Source: Maratus speciosus | Lineage: Eukaryota; Arthropoda; Arachnida; Araneae; Salticidae | Assembly: GCA_963932465.1 (NCBI GenBank) | Contig: OZ010788.1 | Span: 674,458,484-674,522,483, forward strand | DNA length: 64,000 bases | Direction: 5' to 3' | Part shown: piece after piece, positions 39,101-51,200 of the stretch | Position numbering within the stretch: the first letter of the stretch is position 1 | How the letters are laid out: every line of letters begins with the position of its first letter | Notes under the pieces: generated by a model | Database searches by the model: none | What the model was told of the DNA's origin: nothing | Seen by the model: the letters and a program-made list of their open reading frames with translations, nothing else | Position numbers and translations under genes: made by a program

Positions 39101-42100
39101 TGCCTTTTGTAGAGAGTGGCGCCGATGGGATACGAACCACGGATCCCATAATCAGGAGGCGAGAACGCTAGCGTCGAGGAAAAGACCAAGCCAGTTACTC
39201 TTAGCTAGTAACTCGCTTTATACTGATCATGTGGGATGACATCGCTACACACTTCCTCCCCAGTGAAAAAGACATCTTGTCAATGTCTGATGAGCGATGT
39301 GCACTCGTGAGTGATACGCAGCATGCCAGGCTTATGTGCTGTGAGCGCGTTTCACAAGCTTATTGCTGGAGATGATTTGTTTGGTGCTGCCATCTGTTGG
39401 TTATGAGAGGAGATGATTGTTCTTAAAGGTTGCGTGTTTTCTCCGGGTCACCACTTTGGAGAGAGTGGCGCCGATAGGATACGAACCACGGATTCAGGAG
39501 GCGAGAACGCTAGCGTCGAGCAAAAGGCCAAGCCAGTTAGTCTAAGCTAGTAACTCGCTTTACACTGATTATGTGAGATGAGATCGCTCCAGCATATTAC
39601 ATAAATTTATAGAAATAGTAATAAACTATTATTTCATCGTTTAAGCTTAAATTTATTAAGTACTGCGATATTAAACACTCATTTTAACACGTTGAATGCA
39701 AGTCTATTTTGTCTGTCTTTCTATTTGGACCACGAAATAAGATTCCCGTTACACAATCTATAGGTGTCAGTTACCGATGACTGACGCGGCCTAAACGGAA
39801 AGATCAGTGTCAGTCACCGGTGATTGACATGGCACTCAACGTGTTAAGAAGCCATTTCCAAATGGATTAAGATCACTCGCATTGGGTGAGAAAAAAGTGC
39901 TGCTCGCCAGCCAAATTGCGACATTTTAAGCCAAATACTCGAAAGTAATTTATCTTTTTACAGATTCTCTACTGATATTTCGCAGCTAAATTTGACTGAT
40001 ACTCTATAACATGTTAGAGTAGTTTTACTAAAAAAAGTTTTCAAAATATTTTGAGTATGCGGTTTAGGGAGATCTTCCTTATTTTTACGTAGGATTGATT
40101 TTTGTCTAATTTAATCGGGAAAATGCTCCGATTAAGTAAGGCAAAATTTACAATAAAAAAATAACTGGTGGGAATAATCAAGGACGGAAAAATGCATCCC
40201 CGAGGAAATTTCGGGTACCGCAGCGAGAGGGTTAAGCCAACTTTTGCACGAAAATTTGCGTCAAACGACAAAGGAACTGGCAGATAAAATAGAATTCTCC
40301 CTCACTGCAGAAATGGGAAAGGTTCAGAAGTGTGGGTTCCGCATGCTTTAAGAGACAACAACAAAAATCAATGAGCCACAGTCTTCACTGGTTTGCTTGC
40401 TCGTCACCGCTCAACTCATGGACACAAGCAACGATTTCAATACCGAATCGTTACTGGCGACGAAAAATGGTGTCTGACATTAATATGAAGTAGCGTAAGG
40501 AACGGCTTAGCCCCGGTAAACAAGCGACACCGCGCGTCAACCGAGACCTTCATCCGCATAAAACAATGTTGTGCGTATGTGTGCGACTGGTAAGGGATTA
40601 TCCATTACGAATTTCTTAAACGGAACCAAACGGTCAACGCGGAACTCTATGTTCAACAGGATGTTCAGATGGAACAACTCAACACGACTTTTCTAGAAAA
40701 ATGGCTTAATCGGCAGCACGGACTTCTTTCGCTGCACAACAACGCCCGCCCTCATATCGCCAATATGACCAAGGAAGCCATTCAAACGCTGGGAAGTGCT
40801 GCACACCCGCCGTACTCTCCCGATTTGGCACCAACGGATTTCCGACCCTTTCGATCTCTTTCAAATGCTAGGCGCGGAGTTTCGTTCAATACTGATAAAG
40901 TATTGAGCGCTTGGTTGGATGAATTTTTAGAGTCGAAACCGGGTGATTTCTACAAGCGAGGCATTGAAAATCTTGTTGAACGTTGGAAAAAAGTTGTAAA
41001 CAACAAGGAAGAATGCATTATTAATTCATTAGTTGTTAATTTTTATTGAAAAAAAACTTTAAAAAAAACAGCGCGAACTTAGTCGGCATTTCATAGTTGA
41101 CATTTTATTTTAATAATCTGAAATTTAACTCGATCAAAAAAACTAAAAGATTCCGGTAGAAAAAATTAATTTAAACAAACGGCGCGAACTTAATTGCCAA
41201 CCCAATATAATTATGTAAGAAAATCACTTATATTTATCTAATCACTTTTCGTTATCATTAAATTAAGGTTATAATACATTTTAAAAGTGAAAACCGTACG
41301 TTTAAAGGCTTATAAATACCTTTTAATAAACAGCTTAGCATGTTCCATACACACGATCAGTACTGATAAATAAAGTATTAGCGCAAAAATTTGAAAAGCG
41401 AACTGGATAAACAAAATCACGAGATCAGAGGTATAATGAAAACAAGTAGGTGCTTTAATAAAAAAGGTCATCTGTGAACGTGAATTATTTTATCATATTT
41501 TTTTAATTTATAAAGCATCTCATGCCAAGTTTTGTAAATAAAAATTATATATAAATTCAATTAATTTCGTTATAAATCGTTATAAATTAAAAAACAACAA
41601 GATAAAATAATACTCGTTCACAGATGCCCATTTTTATTAATGCACCTGCTTTCATTATACCTGCGATCTCGTGGTTTTGTTTATTAATTCATTTTTCAAA
41701 TTTTTGTGCAGATAATTTATTGATCAGTATTGAACTGTTTAAGGTAACCGACTGTGAAACATTTTGATCTCTTTATTAACCCTCTCGCTGCGTAATTGTT
41801 TTATCAAAATAGCTTCAAAAATTGTGTATTTAAGAATTTTTATTCTTTTGTCACCGGCTTTTCAAAAGAAAAATTTGTGTCTAATTTAATCGGGAAAATG
41901 CTCCGATTAAATAAGGCAAAATTTACAATAAATAATAACTGTTGGGAATAATCAAGGAGGGTTAATTAGACGGAAAAATGCATCCCCGAGAAAATCTCGG
42001 GTTCCGCAGCGAGAGGGTTAAAAGGTATTTATAAGCTTTTAAATGGTTTTATCCTTAGTTTAGTATGATTTGGTCGTCACAAAACTTTCTTCTTTGATAG

Positions 42101-45100
42101 TCTATATACGAAGCGAATCCAATATGAAGAAGACATTTTAAAAATACCATTAGAAATCTCTTATACTTGTTGTCATGACAATGGTTAAGAAGAAAATTTA
42201 AATTAATTAAAATTGTTTAAAGCTCAAAATTAATGTCCGATTCTGATCACCGTGAATTTAGCTTCGATACTGTTAACGCCTTGTGGACGAGCGACCGGTA
42301 TATGTGCCACTTAAGGTGCTCAGAATCTTTCATTATTCCCACCAGTTATTTTTTATTGAAAAGTTTACCGAATTTAATCAAAACATTTTCGCTATTCAAT
42401 TAGAGAAAATTTTCTGTTTGAAAAACCGGTGGTAAAAGATTAAAAATTAAGCGACGGGCTCTCGAAGCGAAAGGGTTAATGTAGGAGCGAACACGAAAAC
42501 AGTATTGTTGCCACGGAAAGAACAACGTATTCAATATCGAAATCTATAACGATAGCATTCTTAATCTGGCAGTTAGCTTTAAAATTAACTTAAAAATTAT
42601 CAAGCCGGTGACACCGTGTAAAGTTAAATAACTGGAAATGCGTGCAACTTATGCATATTACATCAGCTTAAAGAAATAGTAATAAATTGATATTTCATCG
42701 TTTCAGCTTAAATTGATTAAGTACTGCATAATTAAATACTCATTTAAGAAGTCATTTCCAAATGCATTAAAATCGCTTTCATTGGGTGAGGAAGAAGTGT
42801 TGCTCGCCAAATCGGGTCTTTTTACGACAAATACTTAAAAGTATTTAATTTTTTAAAAAATTCTCTTCTGGAATTCTGCAGCTAAATTTGACTTATCCTC
42901 TTTAACATATATGAGTTGTTTTGCTAAAAAATAAACTTCAAAATATTTTGAGTTTGCGCTTTAGGGAGATCTTTCTTATTTGTACGTAGTTCATATTGTG
43001 AAAGATACATACTGTCCATCCACCTCCGTTTGTCTCCATATCGCAGTACACATACAAATGTTTTCCTTCGGTCACTCTGTTCACGGGCCATATCTCATAA
43101 ACGCCACTTTTATTGTGTCCCATCTCAAGGACATCGGCACAGTCTAGCGGTTTCTTCGCCGGAACTTTCGAGCAATCATCACCTAGGAAATGAGAAGATC
43201 TGAAACTTAATGTAGTGTAAAACGTTGCAGAAATTATTATATGATAGTGGAAATGTAATTTTAGTTAAACACGATTTCGAAAACACTTTCCTTATTAATC
43301 GAAACCATTAAGAAAATGACAGCCGTTGCGAGATACCATGTGTAACAGCTCATCTTATTCTTGAGAACTCTTGAAGTGATTCTAATACTTCTTCAAAATA
43401 GTTTTGGCAGTAGCTAAACAGTAAATAGATCGATCGACAAGAAATAAAACTTAAAAAATTCAATGGTAAAGCAATTTTGAAAACAAAAATAAACTTAACA
43501 TAATATGCTAGACGTCTCAATGTGTCTCGCAGTGTGGTTTAACGACGTGGGATCAGTTTACATCAGGCGATTCTGAGTCTAGAAGACCTGCCCCAGGGCG
43601 ATCACGAGTTATAACTCCTATTAGAGACCGCTTTCTAGCTCTTTCGGGCCCAAGAAGGGGAACCGCATCTGTTCATCAGCTTGTTTCAGATCTTTTTATA
43701 TTTTCAGGGTCGTGAATATCCTCAATAACAATTTGAAGACTCCTTCACAATTCTGATCTCTATACAAGGCAACCAGTTGTGTGTGTGCCACTGAAAATGC
43801 CCGTTTATATTAGGCAAGAGAGCGCGTTTCCTGGACCAGACCACAATGGCCTTCTGCACTCGTCATAGACGAGTCCAGAATCATAGCAGAGAGCTATTCA
43901 TGACGTCTGCTGATCTGGAGGGAACAATGCATCAGGTACAACCAATCCACCATTGCTGAAAGAAGCAGTTACAGAGGTGGTGGAATTAAGTTTAGGTAGG
44001 AATCTGACATCCACATGTTCCATGGAGGAACTTTGACTGATTTGAGATATAGGGACGAGATCCTTAATCAATATGCTCGATCATATACTGTTACTATTGG
44101 TGACATTTCATTGTAATGGATGATAATGCGAGACCTCATCGAGCTCTGCTTGTTGGGGATTACCTTGAGGGTCAGATTTTAGAGTGAATGAAATGGTTAA
44201 CTCGATCTTCTGACCTGAATCTGATAGAACATGTTCGGGACCCTCTTGGCAGACACTTTGCAGCTTTAAGTTCTCCTTCAAAGTCCTTACATAATCTGGA
44301 ATAATGTATACTCCGTGTCTAGTCTTAGGCGAGCGACAACTTAATTAGCAGCGCGGAACGTCGGTGCCGACAAATCATTGCCAATAGGGATGGGCATATT
44401 CCAAATTAGAAATATTCTTTTTTTATGCTTCTATGAAAATTTTCCAGAGAAAACTATGATGTACTATTTTCTCCAAGAATTTTTTCTGCCAAGAGTGCTT
44501 TGTTGCTGTAACTCATGTAAATTATGTAAATTTCTTCGTTGCATTTAATAAAGAACTATTTACTGTACATTTCCTACAAATTTCTTGTTTTTCTGTTCAT
44601 TCATTTTTAAACGAGACATCAAAAACAGATTGTACCTTAACATTTGGAGGGCAGTGTAGAATTTCAAATTTATATCAGTTTACCAACACAGCAAAAATAA
44701 AAATAAATAATTAAAATAATTAAAAACACAATTTGAACCTATTCTGATGTAACGCATTTTTTAACATATTCAATTTAATTTTATGTTCAGCCTAAAATGA
44801 AAATATGCCGTTTTGTTAACATATTTTAGTTTAGAGCCAAAGTGGTTAATCTTCCACAATAAGGTTAATAATCAAACAGCGTAAGCAAATGTGATTTCAT
44901 GAAGAGTGTTTTTTTTTTTATCTTTATCGTATTTACACTCTTTTTTACGATTTTTGATGGTGAATTTTAATGAACATGTGAGATTAAGTACACGAGTTTG
45001 AATGCATGTGTAGAATCGAACCGGACATTCCTGATTCTTGGCAATCGTCCAGAAGTAGACTACACATTTTTGAAGACAACAGAAGAGTATATAGTAGTAA

Positions 45101-48100
45101 ATAAATAATTCAAAATAGGAAAATAAAACTGCATTTTTTATACACCAGAACATCTATGTATTTGACAGGGCTGGTCTTTTAGTCATCTGCCCTGAATTTT
45201 CTACTGAAACAATTTTACTAATTATTATTTTAAATGAAAGCTGTCCGTCTGTAGATGTGCCTGCACTAGTTATTTTTTCTTTTAATTTTAACCTGTTATT
45301 AACCCTTAAATGCCGGGTGTTGCTTTTCGGCAACATACCCAATTTAGGTTCTAAAATACTATTAGAATAATATTGAAGCTATAATGCCTAATGTTGCCAA
45401 TAAAATACATTCTGAAAATGTTATTAAATCAATTTTCAACGTGTACATGGCAACACTTGTGCTGTTTAAAAATAAGACAGATTTATTTTTTCAATTGTTG
45501 CTACTTGTTCTTTTTGTTTCGTTTAGAAGCTTGCGAAATACCCTATTTTGTTCTGCAGTGAGCAAGTAAAATTTATTTCTTATTATAGTTCCTAAAATTC
45601 TTGTGTGTTTAATATTATAGAATTTTATCAAGGAAATTTTTTTTTCAATTAAAGACCAGTATTGCCGATTAGTAACAAATTGTTTTAGCCATAAACCATA
45701 CTTAAAACAAAATATGATTTTTTTTGAGTATTTTTCCCATGATTTATTTAAAAAATGAAAGCAGAAAAATATTATTACAATGATTTTTGAAAAATCCGGC
45801 ATTTAAGGGTTAAAAATCTCCAAAATGATGGCGATCGGATTACTTCCATTGTTTGAGAGAAAAGAGAAGTAATGGGATATATTTATTTTTATTGATTATA
45901 TTCTTACTGATGCCATTGTCTCATTATAATTAAAGAGTGAAAATGACGTCATACTCAAAAGAAAACGATCATTTTATTTGATAAGGCAAAATATCCCACC
46001 TTTGAATACGTCTAAAAGTTATAAATTTCTGAAATTTTTACGCGGCGTTACTAAGATTAGAACTTCAAATCACGAGTGGGAATTTTCTCATGGAACGTTT
46101 TAGTAGCGGACATGCGTGACTTCAAGCCTTCAAGCCTCAAGCACTCGTAAGAACAATGTGTACGAATTTTACACAACTATATGTCTAAGAACAAAACATT
46201 TCACGTGATTATGTGTAACTATGTTACACAGAAATATGTCTAAGAATAGATTATTACACAGAAATATGTGTACATATGTGAACACAATAAATATCGATAT
46301 TTGTAAACTTGGCTTGTGTAATAGTAACTGAGTTGCTGTTCATCAGTTCGCATGCCGTTCCGGCAAGTATTGCTTGTTTACAGTAGATTTAATTAAATAG
46401 AAAATTCTTTTTTTTTTATGCAGATGTATCTTTAGAAATTTGTGATTGAAACTGATAGAAGAGAAACTAATGAAAAAGTACTGGTGTCACAATTTCTGTA
46501 TTTTAACGAAATTATATTTTACAGTGTAGTTACTTAGATTATAAAGATTCTGTGCATAAATTGAGCAGATATGATTTTAGGACTTCAAAACATCTATAAC
46601 AGAGAGATGACATGCAGTAAATATAATTGCAGACTATCCTGTTTCTTGTAAATTAAGGTTTACACTATTTTGTGGTCTTAAAACAAATCTACAGAAAAGA
46701 AAACAAACACAATAAGCACATGAGTTTGTTCTTCCTGCAATTTTGTTTTACGGCCATAAAAATATTTAGCTCAAAATTTGCATCCCAAACTACAAAGTTA
46801 TATACTACGTACAAAAAATGCATTGATTTAGTATATTATATAGATATATGTGCACTCATGTGCAATTTATACGTTAAACTGTGTATTTCAGAGTTATTTT
46901 ATAACTTTGTATACACTTATGCTGCTTAATGTGTTACTATGAAAATACACAGAACAATATGTATTTTGAAATAGACACACCAGCCGTGTATTTGTCAATT
47001 TACACGCCATTTTACACATACACACAAATCGTCATTGTATCATCAGTATACCTGTTTTAATGTGTAAGTCTACGCATTTATTTTTTAGAGTGCATTGCTG
47101 CGATGCGCTCTGCGTGACAAAGAACTTAAGCCAAATATTTTATGTACGATTTTTTTATAAACTAGTTGACTCACATAAGGATTTTACCCTGAAATCTTTG
47201 TTTTCTGCGTTAGTTTCTATTTAACTGCGCTTTTTAATCAAACATCAAACAACATGTTTTGACAAAATATAAGTGCCCTGTGTCAAAAGTCTTTTCAAAA
47301 ACCTTTCATATAATATCTCATTCCTCATTGTACGTTATCTACGTGCATAAAAGGGGGGATTTTGACAACAGAAATAATATGCAATGCCTTTTATGACATA
47401 GTTTTACGTAATTCTTGTAAAAAATTTATACCATTCGCAGACAGTTCACTTGCTGGACTTTACCAGAAGCTTGATTTAATTTCGACGGAACACGGAATTC
47501 AAGAAACGTTAAAAATCTTAGAAAATCTAACACGATGCCTCAGATTTGCTACTTCCTTGACAAAGTAAACGGAATCACACGGAAATCCAATAAACTGCTT
47601 TTTAAAAAATGTAGCAAAAAATTACGTGTCTAAGTAAAAATTACAAAAATTCAATAAAGTTTGATTATATATATAAAAAATGAGTCTGGTAATAAAAGTA
47701 CTATGTACTTCATATACTTATTTTAATCTTCTCTTCATATTTATTTTTCCTATTCAGAAATTTCTTTTTGTCTATTTTTAAAAAAATCATTATTCAAAAA
47801 TATTGAATTATTGTGCAGGATTAGAAATATGTAAAATATTAACTGAAAGTAAATAACTGAAAGTGTTCATCTTACATGTTGGGATATTGTGTTTCGCTCT
47901 GACAATCATATCTATAGCCAAATCCATGTATGAATCACACATCTCTTTCTTCCCGCAAGTCGACGTCACATTGCCATGAACACTGGAACACATGGCCAAT
48001 AGCATCAAAACAAAAGAAGATTTGAACCTGAAAGAAGGAGTAATAATATAGAAATTTTAAGTATCACGATTTTAAAACTGCTCGGGGTTGCTCGAATCTT

Positions 48101-48178
48101 GATCGGCAAGAATCTGCCGAGAAAAAGTAAACCTGAAGCCGACTCATTTTTCTATATCGCCGGCTGCGAGTAAAAAAA

Positions 48179-48219
<41 letters not shown>

Positions 48220-51200
48220 GGGTGTCCCAAAAAGGACTGACTGATTTTAAAATTCAATAACTTCCAAACGGTGACAGATATTAAAAAAATTCTTGCAGGA
48301 GGGTTATGGATAAAGTCAAAAGTTTTATTACAGTGATTTTCGATTTTAGTTCGAATTACAAACAATAGATGGCGCTGTAAGGAATAGTCGCTAAATACAG
48401 GCTCGAATTTTGGTCCTTTCTTTTGTTCCATGCAGAAAAAGGAGATGGAAATGTATTATCCGGGCCACGAAGTACCAAAAATCGAGCCTGAATTTAGCGT
48501 CTATTGATCGCAGCGCCATCTATTGTTTGTAATTCGAACTAAAATCGAAAATCACTGTAAAAAAAACTTTTGACATTATGCATAACCCTCCTGCAAGAAT
48601 TTTTTTAATATCTGTCACCGTTTGGAAGTTATTGAATTTTAAAATCAGTCAGTCCTTTTTGGGACACCCGGTATATATATATATATATAAACAATCAAAT
48701 ATAGCTTTGAAAAAAAAAAGAAAAATAAAAATTTTAATTTAAATTTTCGTAATGTCGGTCACATGAAGAAATCTATGATCTGTCAGTTTTTATTAATTTA
48801 TGATATTATATCTACATATTAATTGGGAAAAAGGGATGTCGACAACAGAATTAATGAATATGATACTTGTACTTAACCTTCAACGTTAACAAACATAATA
48901 GAGATTTTGACAACTGTTGAAGTCTTACGAGCAGAAAGATTCATTATAATAGGATTAACCTATTAAATCTACAAAACAATATACTGTATTCTTATATAAA
49001 TTATATTGTATTGTCTTCTATTACATGTATTATATGTATTATATTATATGTATTGTATATTATATGTATATGTATTGTATATGTATATGTGTATATCGTA
49101 TATGTATATTTATTGTGTATTATATGTATTACATGTATTGTAAGTATTGTATTATATGCCTTATATGTATTATATTGTATGTATCGTGTATATTTTATGT
49201 ATATTGTATGCACTGTCTTCTTATATGTATTATATTTTATGTATTGTATATTATATGTATATGTATACATGTATGTATATGTGTATATCGTATATGTATA
49301 TATGTATCATGTATTATAGGTATTATAGGTATTATATTGTATGTATTGCATTGTGTATATTTCATGTACATTGTATACATTGTATTCTTATATGTATGTA
49401 TATTGTATGCACTGTATTCTTATATGTATGTACATTGTATGCACTGTATTCTTATATGTATGTATATTGTATGCACTGTATTCTTATATGTATGTACATT
49501 GTATGCACTGCATTTTTATATGTATTATTATTGTATATATATTCCTTTAATTTCATCACAGTAAACAAACATATTCACAATATATATAGAACTGTTCTCG
49601 CACTTATTACACCCATATTTACAAACACCTTAACAAAAAAAATAATAATAATAACAAAAATTGCACTATGAGTCTCAGAAAAAGAAAGAATTCTTTTCTT
49701 ACTCTATGTTCTACTTTACTTAGCTTAAACGTTACCAGATCTTTAAACTTACTGTTTTAAATAAAATTAAAAATGCTATACTTGCAATTGAGCGATTTAT
49801 ATGCAAATACTGTGCGTACATTTAAAAAAAAATCTTTACAAAAATATTGACCAAATTTTAAAATTGTACGTAAATTTTATCAGATTCTTTAAACTAAATT
49901 TTTATTTTTTTTCGCAGTGTGTATCTGTGTATTCTGAAAAAAAAGTAACTAACGCTGTCACCGCCGCCGCTGGTTTTGAATTTTTTGTGATTGAAAGTGT
50001 TTCTTTGTTAATATTAAGAAAAATTTTGCATACAAAAATATGAAAATCGGTGGTTTTATAGAGAAATGTTTGATAAACACGTAATGCAGACAGTTTTCAA
50101 ATCGAAGAATTACCTTAAGAGATATTTAATGCTAAAGTTGGACAAAATCGTTCCATTAAAAACGTTTGATAGGAGCAAAAACTATACACGGGAATTTAAT
50201 CATTTTTAGATCATTTTATACGTTAGAATTTCCCGGGGTGCAGACTGCCTTTATTTTTTAAATTTTACTCATTTTTGGAGGTTTTATTTCTATTTTAAAT
50301 TCAAATTTTCAGCATTTCGAGAAATTATTTTTTACATATTTTAGAAAATGTTATTAATTTAAACTGTTGCCAACTGTATAAACAGAGCAAACAATAATGT
50401 TTGCTTCAAATTAAAAAAATATTTACACGTGACTATTATAAACAGAAACGACTCTTCAAATTAAAATTAAATAATTACGTATAAAAAGCAGGAACTTATT
50501 GAGAATTACGTCATAAAAACTATATTTACACGTGAATTTTAAAAGAGAAAGGATATTGTAAAATAATAAATTTATTAACATGCGCTAGAAGTCTTTAATA
50601 GGGGAAATTACGTCACATTACACTTATTACGTAAAATGAACAAAAAATAATATTGCAAAACAGTTTAAATTTAAAAATTGCGCGAGACATTTGATATTTT
50701 GAGATGATTTTTTCAACTATATTTTTGTTAGGACAGCGCAAATAATATTTCATTTCTAACAAAAGCATTTTCACGTGAATATTAAAAAGAGAAAGAAAAG
50801 TTTGGTGAAAATTACGTCAGATTAAAAACGATACATTTAAAATGTGTTACTTAAAAGAACTTTCTTTTCGCTTTGTTAAAAAATACTCCAGATTTGGCCT
50901 TAAAATTCTCCAATCAAAGAGAAACGAATAGAAACCCGTTTATAGGGAGATCGCCACTGTTTTTTAAATTTTAATTCAATCTCCAGAAACCTTTTTGAAG
51001 CCGATCCAATTAGCGTGCTTTTAGAGTCAGTGGTGCCTGAACGGGGGTGGGCGAGCGTAGCTCGTAGGGGGCAGAGCCCCCTAGTACTTTAAAAAATTTT
51101 AACATTATCAAATTTGCATACTGTACATGCATTTATACGAATTAAAATATTTTCAAATTCTTTAATCAAAATTTTTGCTGTACATGCATTTCACCAAATT

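Larger units (their letters stand above)
35166..40081. repeat. left copy of an intronic tandem duplication
   Basis: It begins in the mariner (ccaacttttgcacgaaaatt) and ends at gatcttccttatttttacgtag. The same order of sequence recurs at 40236-42989. This copy additionally holds a pogo element (36369-38054), a TRIM (39108-39591) and a TTAA MITE (39688-39843). It lacks the TTAA MITE of the right copy (an uninterrupted site at about 38470). Confidence 0.85.
40236..42989. repeat. right copy of the intronic tandem duplication
   Basis: It starts inside the mariner and ends at gatctttcttatttgtacgtag, 24 bases short of the exon 3 donor. It aligns with 35166-40081 after removal of the insertions private to each copy. 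Both copies lie in lectin intron 3. Confidence 0.85.

Noticed and set aside
39111..39190. tRNA gene on the minus strand
   Set aside because: The B-box-like word is good, but the sequence is part of an LTR of a TRIM, present twice, and I cannot fold a full cloverleaf by eye.
47808..48008. 66-residue stand-alone minus-strand protein
   Set aside because: The first part is lectin exon 2; the tail after PTC reads through the splice donor into the intron.
49011..49671. Several overlapping long open frames (up to 179 residues)
   Set aside because: They consist only of Y, I, C, M and V from a tatgtat-type minisatellite. No stop codons arise because of the repeat, not because of coding.
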